Part shown: positions 36,633 to 44,871 of the stretch, piece by piece
Layout: every line of letters begins with the position of its first letter
Position numbering within the stretch: position 1 is the stretch's first letter
From: Streptomyces alboflavus
GTDB lineage: Bacteria; Actinomycetota; Actinomycetes; Streptomycetales; Streptomycetaceae
NCBI RefSeq assembly: GCF_000716675.1
Contig: NZ_JNXT01000029.1
Location: 55,966 to 119,965 of the forward strand
DNA: 64,000 nt
Direction of reading: 5' to 3'
The notes under the pieces: model-generated
Seen by the model: the letters and a program-made list of their open reading frames with translations, nothing else
Told to the model about the DNA's origin: nothing
The model's database searches: none
Translations under genes and position numbers: made by a program

Positions 36633-38012
36633 TCACACCAGCCGCCGCACCTCGTAGGCCACCCCGTCCGCCCGCTCCCGCGCCCCGACGTACTCCTGCT
36701 CCTGCGTCCAGCACCACGCCGGGATGTCCACGGCCGCGACCTCGTCGTCCGACAGGACGGTGACCGTGCCGCCGACCCGGACCCGGGGCAGCGCCTTCGC
36801 CAGCTCGATCACGGGCAGCGGGCAGCGCTCGCCCAGGGCGTCGACGGTCAGCTCGTCCAGGGTGCCCGCCGCGGTGACACCGACCGGCGCGCCCAGCTTC
36901 TCGCGCACCCCGGCCACGGCGCCCGGCAGCACCTCCAGGAACCGCTCGACCTCGGCGTCCTCGGTGCCCGGCGGCAGCGACACCCGCACATTGCCCTCGC
37001 TCACCACACCCATGGCCGTGAGCACATGGCTCGGCGTCAGCGTGCTGCTCGTACAGGACGAGCCGGACGACACCGAGAAGCCGGCCCGGTCCAGCTCGTG
37101 CAGCAGACTCTCCCCGTCGACATAGAGACAGGAGAAGGTGACGAGGTGGGGCAGGCGCCGCACCGGATCGCCGACCACCTCCACATCCGGCACAAGATCG
37201 GGCACCCGCGCCCGGATCCGCTCCGTCAGCTCCCGCAGCCGCGCCGCCTCCGCCACCGCCTCGGCCCGCACCGCCCGCAGCGCCGCCGCGGCCGCCACGA
37301 TCGCCGGAATGTTCTCGAAGCCGGGGGAGCGCCCCGACTCCCGCTCGTCCACCGGCCCCCGCGGCGCGAACCGCACCCCCTTGCGCACCACGAGCAGCCC
37401 CACCCCGGCGGGCCCGCCCCACTTGTGCGCACTCGCGGCGAGCAGCGACCAGTCGCCGTCCACCGCGCCCCACGGCAGCGACTGCGCGGCGTCCACGAGC
37501 AGCGGCACCCCGGCCGCCCGGCAGACCTCGGCGACCTCGGCCACCGGCTGCTCGGTGCCGACCTCGTGATTGGCGGACTGCAGACACGCCAGCGCCGTGT
37601 CCGCGCGCAGCGCCTCCGCGTACGCCGCCGCCGTCACCGCGCCCGCCCGGTCCACGCCGACCTCGGTGACCGCCCCGCCCGCCGCCTCGTGCGCCGCGGC
37701 CGAATGGAGTACGGCCGAGTGTTCGACGGCAGACGCCACCAGATGCCGTCCCACCCGACGCCGTCCGGCGAGGGCTCCCGCGATGCCGTCGTGCAGCGCC
37801 CGGGTCCCCGATGGAGTGAACACCAGCTCGTCCGCCCGGCACCCCACGGCCTCGGCGGCGGCCTCCCGCGCCGCGTCGAGCAGCATCCGGGCCCGCCGCC
37901 CCTCCCGGTACAACCGCGCCGGATCGGCCCACCCCTCGTCCAGGGAGGCCAGCAGCGCCTGCCGGGCTACGGGATGAAGAGGAGCAGCGGAGGCAACGTC
38001 GAAGTAGGACAC
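36633..38012 (-). CDS. Cysteine desulfurase fused to TusA-type sulfurtransferase
   Basis: A 459-residue fusion. Residues 1-375 are a class V PLP aminotransferase of the NifS/IscS group: FTPSGTRALHDGIAG, VEHSAVLHSA, LVDAAQSLPWG, PLP lysine in SAHKWGGPAGVG, and the sulfur-carrying Cys in SVSSGSSCTSSTLTPSHVL. Residues about 385-459 are a TusA/SirA domain with the invariant CPLP (ALGERCPLPVIELAKALP). The fusion would release sulfur from cysteine and pass it directly to the TusA cysteine. The target (tRNA thiolation, molybdopterin or Fe-S) is unknown. Start GTG 38012. It lies divergently upstream of ctaC, so a role in oxidase or bc1 cofactor supply is conceivable only. Confidence 0.9.
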   Translation of the reverse strand: MSYFDVASAAPLHPVARQALLASLDEGWADPARLYREGRRARMLLDAAREAAAEAVGCRADELVFTPSGTRALHDGIAGALAGRRRVGRHLVASAVEHSAVLHSAAAHEAAGGAVTEVGVDRAGAVTAAAYAEALRADTALACLQSANHEVGTEQPVAEVAEVCRAAGVPLLVDAAQSLPWGAVDGDWSLLAASAHKWGGPAGVGLLVVRKGVRFAPRGPVDERESGRSPGFENIPAIVAAAAALRAVRAEAVAEAARLRELTERIRARVPDLVPDVEVVGDPVRRLPHLVTFSCLYVDGESLLHELDRAGFSVSSGSSCTSSTLTPSHVLTAMGVVSEGNVRVSLPPGTEDAEVERFLEVLPGAVAGVREKLGAPVGVTAAGTLDELTVDALGERCPLPVIELAKALPRVRVGGTVTVLSDDEVAAVDIPAWCWTQEQEYVGARERADGVAYEVRRLV

Positions 38013-38044
38013 GGGCCAAAGCTAAACGTTCCGGCGGATGCCGT

Positions 38045-38074
38045 GCCCCGTAAGGGGCGCGGGGAACTGCGCGA
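38045..38074 (+). repeat. Solo half-copy of the GC-rich inverted-repeat element seen at 48796-48931
   Basis: These 30 bases (starting GCCCCGTAAGGGGCGCGGGG) are identical to the left arm of the element downstream of trpD. Only one arm is present, so it cannot form the long stem. The sequence is familiar as a dispersed Streptomyces intergenic repeat. Confidence 0.85.
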
Positions 38075-38239
38075 GCAATGGGAGCGGACCCGCAGCCGCC
38101 GAACATGCGATCCCCCCTGGGCGGGAGGGCGCCCCAACCCTCCGTCAGATACCGGCCGACGGAGGGGCATCCCACCTCTTCAGGGTGACCCGCGGCGCGT
38201 TAGGCACCCTCCCCGCGCGACCCCAAATAGCGTCCAGTA

Positions 38240-38268
38240 GGGTTTGGTCCGCATAAACATCCAAACCC
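38240..38268. promoter_or_regulatory. Inverted repeat upstream of ctaC
   Basis: GGGTTTGG - 13 nt (TCCGCATAAACAT) - CCAAACCC is a perfect 8-bp inverted repeat about 80 bp before the ctaC start. It may be a regulator site or a leader hairpin for the oxidase operon. Confidence 0.45.
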
Positions 38269-38347
38269 CTGCCCGACGCAGGGCGGCGACCGACCACCGA
38301 GAAGGCCGCAGCCAACAGCGCGGGCGAGACTCTCGGGAAGGCGCTAC

Positions 38348-39310
38348 GTGAGTCCCAACGGCTCCGACCGCTCGCCGCGGCGCCCGATGCGGCGGAAGCT
38401 GCTGCAGGCATTGACTGCGGGCCTGGTCCTGGTAACCGCCACCGGTTGCACATACAAGGACTTTCCCCGCCTTGGTATGCCGACCCCGGTCACGGAGGAG
38501 GCTCCGCGGATCCTCTCCCTCTGGCAGGGCTCGTGGGCGGCTGCGCTCGCCACGGGCGTGCTGGTCTGGGGCCTGATCGTGTGGAGCATCATCTTCCACC
38601 GGCGCAGCCGCACCAAGGTGGAGGTCCCTCCGCAGACGCGTTACAACATGCCCATCGAGGCGCTGTACACGGTGGTCCCGCTCATCATCGTCTCGGTGCT
38701 CTTCTACTTCACGGCACGCGATGAGTCCAAGCTCCTGAAGCTCGACGACAAGCCCGCCCACACCATCAACGTGGTCGGCTTCCAGTGGAGCTGGGGCTTC
38801 AACTACATCGAGAACGTGAAGGGCTCCAACAAGGACAACGCCAGGACCGCCAAGGAACTGGACGCCATTCCGGACCGGTTCCGCAAGGACTTCCCGGCCA
38901 ACGCCGGCGGCGTCTACCAGGTCGGTACGCCCGGCGAGCGGAACCCGCAGAACGGCAACCCCGGCCCGACCCTCTGGCTCCCCAAGGGCGAGAAGGTCCG
39001 CTTCGTACTGACTTCGCGTGACGTCATCCACTCCTTCTGGGTGGTTCCGTTCCTGATGAAGCAGGACGTCATCCCGGGTCACACCAACGCCTTCGAGGTC
39101 ACTCCGAACAAGGAGGGCACCTTCATGGGCAAGTGCGCCGAGCTCTGCGGCGTCGACCACTCCCGGATGCTCTTCAACGTCAAGGTCGTCTCTCCCGAGC
39201 GCTACCAGAAGCACCTCGAGGACCTCGCGAAGAAGAACCAGACCGGTTACATCCCGGCCGGCATCGAGCAGACGGGCCACGAGAAGAACCGGGAGACGAA
39301 CAACCTGTGA
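38348..39310 (+). CDS. ctaC: Cytochrome c oxidase subunit II
   Basis: A 320-residue lipoprotein subunit of the aa3 oxidase carrying the CuA centre. The signal peptide ends in the lipobox VTATGC (about residue 36). Two membrane helices follow ([20 protein letters not shown] and [16 protein letters not shown]). The periplasmic-side cupredoxin domain contains [14 protein letters not shown], and the CuA ligands are [18 protein letters not shown] and [16 protein letters not shown] (two Cys, His, Met). GTG start 38348, with GGGAAGG upstream. The stop overlaps the ctaD start as GTGA, indicating coupled translation. Confidence 0.96.
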   Translation: MSPNGSDRSPRRPMRRKLLQALTAGLVLVTATGCTYKDFPRLGMPTPVTEEAPRILSLWQGSWAAALATGVLVWGLIVWSIIFHRRSRTKVEVPPQTRYNMPIEALYTVVPLIIVSVLFYFTARDESKLLKLDDKPAHTINVVGFQWSWGFNYIENVKGSNKDNARTAKELDAIPDRFRKDFPANAGGVYQVGTPGERNPQNGNPGPTLWLPKGEKVRFVLTSRDVIHSFWVVPFLMKQDVIPGHTNAFEVTPNKEGTFMGKCAELCGVDHSRMLFNVKVVSPERYQKHLEDLAKKNQTGYIPAGIEQTGHEKNRETNNL

Positions 39311-40897
39311 GCATCCTCAACGAACCCCAGGGTGCCGCGGCAGCAGCCGACTCGTACGAGGACGAGCTGCCGGTCAGGCGCAAGCAGCCGGGAAACGTCG
39401 TCATCAAGTGGCTGACCACCACTGACCACAAGACGATCGGCACGCTCTATCTGGTCACGTCGTTCGCGTTCTTCTGCATCGGCGGAGTGATGGCGCTCTT
39501 CATGCGCGCCGAGCTCGCCCGCCCGGGTACGCAGATCATGTCGAACGAGCAGTTCAACCAGGCGTTCACGATGCACGGCACGATCATGCTGCTGATGTTC
39601 GCGACGCCGCTGTTCGCGGGCTTCGCGAACTGGATCATGCCGCTCCAGATCGGCGCGCCCGACGTGGCGTTCCCGCGTCTGAACATGTTCGCCTACTGGC
39701 TGTACCTGTTCGGCTCGCTGATCGCCGTCGGCGGCTTCCTGACCCCGAACGGCGCCGCGGACTTCGGTTGGTTCGCCTACTCGCCGCTCTCGGACGCGGT
39801 CCGGTCGCCCGGCATCGGCGCCGACATGTGGATCATGGGTCTGGCCTTCTCCGGCTTCGGCACGATCCTCGGCTCGGTCAACTTCATCACCACCATCATC
39901 TGCATGCGCGCCCCCGGCATGCGGGGCCTTGCTGTGGCAACACCTCTTCTGGTTCTTCGGCCATCCAGAGGTGTACATCATCGCCCTGCCATTCTTCGGA
40001 ATCATTTCCGAAGTCATCCCGGTGTTCTCGCGCAAGCCGATGTTCGGCTACATGGGTCTCATCGGCGCGACCATCGCCATCGCCGGTCTCTCGGTGACGG
40101 TGTGGGCGCACCACATGTACGTCACAGGCGGCGTACTCCTACCGTTCTTCTCCTTCATGACGTTCCTGATCGCCGTGCCAACAGGCGTGAAGTTCTTCAA
40201 CTGGATCGGAACGATGTGGAAGGGGTCCTTGTCCTTCGAGACCCCGATGCTCTGGGCGATCGGCTTCCTGATCACCTTCACCTTCGGTGGTCTGACGGGC
40301 GTCATCCTGGCCTCGCCGCCGATGGACTTCCACGTGTCGGACTCGTACTTCGTGGTCGCGCACTTCCACTACGTCGTCTTCGGCACCGTGGTGTTCGCGA
40401 TGTTCGCCGGATTCCACTTCTGGTGGCCCAAGTTCACCGGCAAGATGCTGGACGAGCGGCTCGGCAAGATCACGTTCTGGACGCTGTTCATCGGCTTCCA
40501 CGGCACGTTCCTCGTCCAGCACTGGCTGGGTGCCGAGGGCATGCCGCGCCGGTACGCGGACTACCTGGACGCGGACGGCTTCACCGCCCTGAACACGATC
40601 TCGACGATCGCCTCGTTCCTGCTCGGCCTGTCGATCCTGCCGTTCTTCTACAACATCTGGAAGACGGCCAAGTACGGCAAGAAGATCGAGGTCGACGACC
40701 CGTGGGGCTACGGCCGCTCGCTGGAGTGGGCCACGTCCTGCCCGCCGCCGCGGCACAACTTCCTCACGCTGCCGCGTATTCGTAGCGAATCCCCGGCGTT
40801 CGACCTGCACCACCCGGAGATCGCCGCTCTCGACCAGCTCGAGAACGCCGGTCACGGCGAGAAGGCTCTCGCTGGCGGCAAGGAGGCCGGCAAGTGA
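39307..40897 (+). pseudogene. ctaD: Cytochrome c oxidase subunit I, disrupted by an internal out-of-frame deletion
   Basis: The first 205 codons (39307-39921) encode normal subunit I through [15 protein letters not shown], including heme ligand His in FTMHGTIM. From 39922 the normal continuation [18 protein letters not shown] resumes but one frame over, and runs intact to 40897 with HHMYV (CuB), HFHYV and [12 protein letters not shown]. The segment that should lie between (family sequence around TMFRMPIF to DAANG, a transmembrane helix) is absent. A loss of 146 bp restores exactly 578 codons, the length I recall for Streptomyces CtaD. Without correction the frame ends at 40785, giving a 492-residue product with an unrelated tail. 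Either a real mutation or a sequencing/assembly error. ctaC and ctaF overlap both ends (GTGA). Confidence 0.92.
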
Positions 40898-41292
40898 AGA
40901 TCCAGGGCAAGATGTTCATCTGGCTGAGCGTCTTCGTACTGGCCATGGCGATCGTCTATGGCTGGTGGTCGAAGGAGCCCGCCGGTACCACCGCGCTCTT
41001 CCTGGCCTTCGGCCTGTGCATCATGATCGGCTACTACCTGGCCTTCACGGCCCGGCGTGTCGACGCCTCCGCACAGGACAACACCGAGGCCGACGTGGCG
41101 GACGAGGCCGGCGAGGTGGGCTTCTTCAGCCCGCACAGCTGGCAGCCGCTCTCCCTGGCCGTCGGTGGCGCGCTCGCCTTCATGGGCGTCGTCTTCGGCT
41201 GGTGGCTGCTGTACTTCTCCGCTCCGCTGCTCCTCATCGGACTGTGGGGCTGGGTCTTCGAGTACTACCGCGGCGAGAACCAGAACCAGTAG
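40894..41292 (+). CDS. ctaF: Cytochrome c oxidase subunit IV (actinobacterial type)
   Basis: A 132-residue membrane subunit of the actinobacterial aa3 oxidase. It has four hydrophobic helices: [57 protein letters not shown] and [17 protein letters not shown], with the central acidic loop [23 protein letters not shown]. The start GTG 40894 overlaps the natural ctaD stop (GTGA), so the ctaD frameshift should reduce coupling. It is followed by a perfect 15-bp hairpin. Confidence 0.93.
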   Translation: MKIQGKMFIWLSVFVLAMAIVYGWWSKEPAGTTALFLAFGLCIMIGYYLAFTARRVDASAQDNTEADVADEAGEVGFFSPHSWQPLSLAVGGALAFMGVVFGWWLLYFSAPLLLIGLWGWVFEYYRGENQNQ

Positions 41293-41311
41293 TTCTCCCG
41301 TACCAGCGGTC

Positions 41312-41355
41312 CCGAGGGGCCCGGACACTCCGTCAGGAGCGTCCGGGCCCCTCGG
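41312..41355 (+). terminator. Terminator of the ctaCDF operon
   Basis: A perfect 15-bp stem (41312-41326 with 41341-41355) encloses a 14-nt loop that itself can pair (CTCC / GGAG). It begins 20 bp after the ctaF stop. Confidence 0.85.
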
Positions 41356-41438
41356 CCGTTCGCCCACTCGGCCTTTCGGCGGAACTCGTACGGGTCACTC
41401 GGCGCGCCGGTGCCGACGAATCTTCATAGCGTGTGCTC

Positions 41439-42686
41439 ATGAGACACTCACCGCGAATCCGCACGGTACTGAGCTGCACGATGCTGGTGGTCGCCCTCGG
41501 TGCGGGGGCCACGGCCTGCGGCAGCGACGGCCATCCGCTCTCGGCCAAGCCGTACGACGCGGCGAGCCAGATCGCGTTCAACGGCCCCGCGGGCAGCCAG
41601 AAGGCCGACCCCGACAAGCCGCTGGAGATCACCGCGGAGGGCGACGAGGGCCGCATCACCGACGTGACGGCCACCGACGCCATGGGCAGGTACGTGGCGG
41701 GCGAGCTGACCGCCGACGGCTCCCGGTGGCACAGCACCGCGCCCCTCGCGGCGGGCGCCGACTACACGGTGCGGGTGAGCACCGAGGACGACGAGGGCTC
41801 ACCGGGCCGCAAGGTCCTGAACTTCGCCACCGACAAGGCCGCCAAGAAGAAGCAGCTGAAGGTCACCCTCGGCCCGGTGGCGGGCAAGTACGGCGTCGGC
41901 CAGCCCGTCACGGCCAAGCTCAGCGCCAAGGTCAAGGGCAAGGAGGCCAGGGGCATCGTCGAACGCGCCCTGAAGGTGCGCTCGCAGCCCGCCACGGAGG
42001 GCGCCTGGCACTGGGTGGACAGCCAGACGCTGCACTACCGCCCCAAGGACTACTGGCCCACCGACGCCACCGTCGACGTCACAAGCAACCTCGAAGGCAT
42101 CAAGGTCACCGACAAACTCTGGGGCGCGGGGACCAAGCCGCTGCGGTTCACCACCGGCGACAAGATCGTGGCCGTGACGGACGCGGGCTCGCACTGGATG
42201 ACCGTCTACCGCAACGGCGAGGAGATCAACTCCATGCCGGTCACCACCGGCAAGCCCGGCTACGCCACCCGCAACGGCATCAAGGTGGTCCTGGGCAAGG
42301 AGTACGCGGTCCGCATGACCAGCGCCAGCATCGGCGCGTCGGACTTCTACGACAAGATGGTCTACTACGCGACCAGGGTCACCGACAGCGGCGAGTACGT
42401 GCACGCCGCCCCCTGGTCGGTGGGCTCCCAGGGCAACGCGAACACCAGCCACGGCTGCACCGGCATGAGCACCGGCAACGCCGCGTGGTTCTACGAGACC
42501 GTCCGTCAGGGTGACATCGTGAAGGTCGTCAACAGTTACGGCGCCGACATGGACCCGTTCGGGAACGGATTCGGCGACTGGAACGTGAGCTGGAAGAAGT
42601 GGGTCGAGGGCAGCGCCCTCCTCGACGGCGCCAAGAAGGGCCCCAAGCCCGCGGACGTGGCGAGACTGCGCCCTCAGTCGGTCTGA
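41439..42686 (+). CDS. L,D-transpeptidase, lipoprotein with Ig-like domains
   Basis: A 415-residue exported enzyme that forms 3-3 cross-links in peptidoglycan. The signal peptide ends at lipobox ATAC (about residue 25). Two beta-rich Ig-like domains follow (about 35-240), as in mycobacterial LdtMt2. The YkuD catalytic domain at about 245-370 contains HAAPWSVGSQGNANTSHGCT, with catalytic His and Cys in SHGCTG. A C-terminal WxxW-rich segment (FGDWNVSWKKWVEGSALL) matches the LdtMt2-type C-terminal subdomain. The ATG at 41439 is used; GTG 41433 is an alternative two codons earlier. It sits between the two oxidase operons and faces a convergent receiver-like gene. Confidence 0.93.
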   Translation: MRHSPRIRTVLSCTMLVVALGAGATACGSDGHPLSAKPYDAASQIAFNGPAGSQKADPDKPLEITAEGDEGRITDVTATDAMGRYVAGELTADGSRWHSTAPLAAGADYTVRVSTEDDEGSPGRKVLNFATDKAAKKKQLKVTLGPVAGKYGVGQPVTAKLSAKVKGKEARGIVERALKVRSQPATEGAWHWVDSQTLHYRPKDYWPTDATVDVTSNLEGIKVTDKLWGAGTKPLRFTTGDKIVAVTDAGSHWMTVYRNGEEINSMPVTTGKPGYATRNGIKVVLGKEYAVRMTSASIGASDFYDKMVYYATRVTDSGEYVHAAPWSVGSQGNANTSHGCTGMSTGNAAWFYETVRQGDIVKVVNSYGADMDPFGNGFGDWNVSWKKWVEGSALLDGAKKGPKPADVARLRPQSV

Positions 42687-42728
42687 GTCCCGCCCGTCAG
42701 GCTGGTCCCGCCCGTCCTGCTGGTGCTC

Positions 42729-42762
42729 CTGCTGGACCAGTCGGGTCCCACTGGTCCAGCAG
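42729..42762. terminator. Bidirectional terminator between the transpeptidase and receiver-like genes
   Basis: A perfect 13-bp stem (42729-42741, 42750-42762; CTGCTGGACCAGT and complement) closes an 8-nt loop. It lies between convergent genes ending at 42686 and 42770. Confidence 0.75.
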
Positions 42763-42769
42763 GGCCCCG

Positions 42770-43171
42770 TCAGGCGCTCAGCGCCGTCCTGTCACGCAGC
42801 AGGGCGGCCAGTGAGGCCGCGAACTCCACCGGGTCGACCGGCAGGGTCACCGCGGCCTCCGCACGGCTCCAGGTAGCCAGCCAGGCGTCCTGCGGGCGCC
42901 CGATGAGCAGCAGCACCGGCGGGGCCTGGAAGATCTCGTCCTTGATCTGCCTGCACACGCCCATGCCGCCCGCCGGAACGGCCTCACCGTCAAGGACGCA
43001 GGCGTCGATCCCGCCCCGTTCGAGCTCGGCCAGGACCGCGGGCAGGGTCGCGCACTCGATGAAGCGGACTTCTGGGACATCGCTGGCCGGCCGGCGTCCG
43101 GTGGCCAGGCGGACCTGCTCACGGGTGTTCGCGTTGTCGCTGTAGACCAGCACCGTGGCGGTCGGCTGCAT
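42770..43171 (-). CDS. Degenerate response-regulator receiver protein
   Basis: A 133-residue protein with the alternating beta-alpha pattern of a receiver domain and no output domain. Asp12 (LVYSDNANT) and Asp61 (ACVLDGEA) match the acidic pocket and phosphoacceptor, but the conserved Lys is missing (TLPVDPVEF where K-P is expected), so phosphorylation-driven switching is doubtful. PPVLLLIGRPQDAW replaces the Ser/Thr strand. ATG 43171 has GGAGGAACC just upstream. It is divergent from ctaE across a 166-bp gap, and this placement among respiratory genes appears conserved in Streptomyces. Confidence 0.75.
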   Translation of the reverse strand: MQPTATVLVYSDNANTREQVRLATGRRPASDVPEVRFIECATLPAVLAELERGGIDACVLDGEAVPAGGMGVCRQIKDEIFQAPPVLLLIGRPQDAWLATWSRAEAAVTLPVDPVEFAASLAALLRDRTALSA

Positions 43172-43326
43172 GGTTCCTCCGCTTGGTCGAGTGGTGTCTC
43201 GCGCGGATGCTACTCCTCCCGACACCCCGTCAACACCGCTTCGGACGCCCCCGCGATGGGCCATCCGGGCAGGACACACCCCACAGACACTCCGAACGGC
43301 ACCCCCCGGGGTGAGAGCGAGATAAG

Positions 43327-43347
43327 CGACCGACATAATGTCGGTCG
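43327..43347. promoter_or_regulatory. Perfect 21-bp palindrome overlapping the ctaE start codon
   Basis: CGACCGACAT-A-ATGTCGGTCG is a perfect palindrome; its right arm begins with the ATG of ctaE (43338) and ends at the alternative GTG start (43347). It could be a repressor site or an RNA hairpin that hides the start codon. Confidence 0.6.
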
Positions 43348-43958
43348 TGGCGACAGCAACGACAGTAGATACCGGGCACGCGCACCCGCCGGTCAATCGA
43401 CCGAACCTCACCAGCGTCGGAACCATCATCTGGCTGAGTTCCGAGCTGATGTTCTTCGCGGCCCTCTTCGCGATGTACTTCACCCTGCGATCGGTTACGG
43501 GTCCCGATCACTGGAAGGAAATGGCGTCGAGCCTGAACTTCCCGTTCTCGGCGACGAACACCACGATCCTGGTGCTCTCCTCCCTCACCTGCCAGCTCGG
43601 CGTTTTCGCCGCCGAGCGCGGTGATGTGAAGAAGCTCCGGATGTGGTTCATCGTCACCTTCATCATGGGTGCGATCTTCATCGGCGGTCAGGTCTTCGAG
43701 TACACGGAGCTGGTCAAGCACGAGGGCCTCTCGCTCTCGTCCGACCCGTACGGCTCGGTGTTCTACCTGACCACCGGCTTCCACGGACTGCATGTGACAG
43801 GCGGCCTGATCGCCTTCCTGCTGGTCCTCGGCCGCACCTACGCGGCCAGGAGGTTCACCCACGAGCAGGCGACCGCCGCCATCGTCGTGTCCTACTACTG
43901 GCACTTCGTCGATGTCGTCTGGATCGGCCTCTTCGCCACGATCTACATGATCAAGTAG
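43338..43958 (+). CDS. ctaE: Cytochrome c oxidase subunit III
   Basis: A 206-residue five-helix subunit of the aa3 oxidase. Recognisable family segments are [68 protein letters not shown] and [20 protein letters not shown], the last being the family signature (lipid-binding Glu in SSELMF, His in FHGLHV). ATG 43338 lies inside a palindrome; GTG 43347 three codons in is possible. It heads a ctaE-qcrC-qcrA-qcrB unit in the order normal for actinobacteria, where bc1 and aa3 form a supercomplex. Confidence 0.96.
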   Translation: MSVVATATTVDTGHAHPPVNRPNLTSVGTIIWLSSELMFFAALFAMYFTLRSVTGPDHWKEMASSLNFPFSATNTTILVLSSLTCQLGVFAAERGDVKKLRMWFIVTFIMGAIFIGGQVFEYTELVKHEGLSLSSDPYGSVFYLTTGFHGLHVTGGLIAFLLVLGRTYAARRFTHEQATAAIVVSYYWHFVDVVWIGLFATIYMIK

Positions 43959-44061
43959 ACGGTAGCGGGGACCGCGGCGGCCCTCGGCCGCGCTGACGCA
44001 CCCGACGTACCGACACATTCCAGAAGCATCGACGCAGAAGATCCTGACACCGGGGTAATCC

Positions 44062-44871
44062 GTGAAAAAGCTCTCCGCACGACGACGCCATCCGCTGGCG
44101 GCGGTCGTCGTCCTACTCCTCGCGCTGGCGGCCACCGGGGGGCTGTACGCCGCGTTCGCGCCGGCGGACAAGGCGCAGGCCGACGAAACCGCTCAGTCCC
44201 TCGCCATCGACGAGGGCAAGAAGCTCTATGCCGTTGGCTGCTCCAGCTGCCACGGAACCGGCGGTCAGGGCAGTTCCGACGGCCCGAGCCTGGTGGGCGT
44301 GGGCGCCGCCGCTGTCGACTTCCAGGTCGGCACCGGCCGGATGCCGCTCCAGCAGCAGGGCGCCCAGGCGCCCAAGAAGAAGGTCATCTACAGCCAGGCT
44401 CAGATCGACCAGCTCGCCGCGTACATCGCCTCGCTCGGCGCGGGACCGAACATCCCCACCGAGAAGCAGGTCAGCCCCGAGGGCGCCGACATCGCCAAGG
44501 GCGGCGAACTGTTCCGTACCAACTGCGCCCAGTGCCACAACTTCACTGGTGAAGGCGGCGCGTTGACGCACGGCAAGTACGCACCGAGCCTTGAGGGCGT
44601 CAGCCCCAAGCACATCTACGAGGCCATGCAGACGGGCCCGCAGAACATGCCGTCCTTCCCCGACACGACGATGCCGGAGAAGGCCAAGAAGGACATCATC
44701 GCGTACCTCGACGCGGTCAACGGTGAGAAGACCGAGAGCCCGGGCGGCCTCAAGCTGGGCGGTCTCGGACCGGTCAGTGAAGGCCTGTTCGCCTGGATCT
44801 TCGGCCTCGGCGCACTGATCGCGGTCGCCGTGTGGGTCGCCGCCCGGACCGCAAAGGCCAAGAAGTCATGA
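44062..44871 (+). CDS. qcrC: Diheme cytochrome c subunit of the bc1 complex
   Basis: A 269-residue membrane-anchored cytochrome cc. An N-terminal membrane segment (PLAAVVVLLLALAATGG) is followed by two cytochrome c domains with heme motifs CSSCH (about residue 58) and CAQCH (about 157), Met ligands in later loops (GRMPLQQQG; QNMPSFPD), and a C-terminal anchor (LFAWIFGLGALIAVAVWVAA). In actinobacteria this subunit replaces c1 and the soluble cytochrome c, passing electrons directly to CuA of subunit II. Start GTG 44062; the stop overlaps the qcrA start (ATGA). Confidence 0.96.
   Translation: MKKLSARRRHPLAAVVVLLLALAATGGLYAAFAPADKAQADETAQSLAIDEGKKLYAVGCSSCHGTGGQGSSDGPSLVGVGAAAVDFQVGTGRMPLQQQGAQAPKKKVIYSQAQIDQLAAYIASLGAGPNIPTEKQVSPEGADIAKGGELFRTNCAQCHNFTGEGGALTHGKYAPSLEGVSPKHIYEAMQTGPQNMPSFPDTTMPEKAKKDIIAYLDAVNGEKTESPGGLKLGGLGPVSEGLFAWIFGLGALIAVAVWVAARTAKAKKS

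Larger units (their letters stand above)
38013..38347. other. Intergenic region upstream of the ctaC operon (335 bp)
   Basis: It contains no gene. It holds, from left to right, a single copy of the GC-rich Streptomyces repeat half-element (38045-38074), a short inverted GGAGGGGCATCCC-like segment near 38100-38170, and an 8-bp inverted repeat at 38240-38268 in an AT-richer stretch that probably includes the cox promoter. The last 15 bases before the GTG start carry GGGAAGG as ribosome site. Confidence 0.6.

Noticed and set aside
43230..44171. A 313-codon frame antisense to ctaE
   Set aside because: It is opposite to a certain respiratory subunit gene and has no domain.
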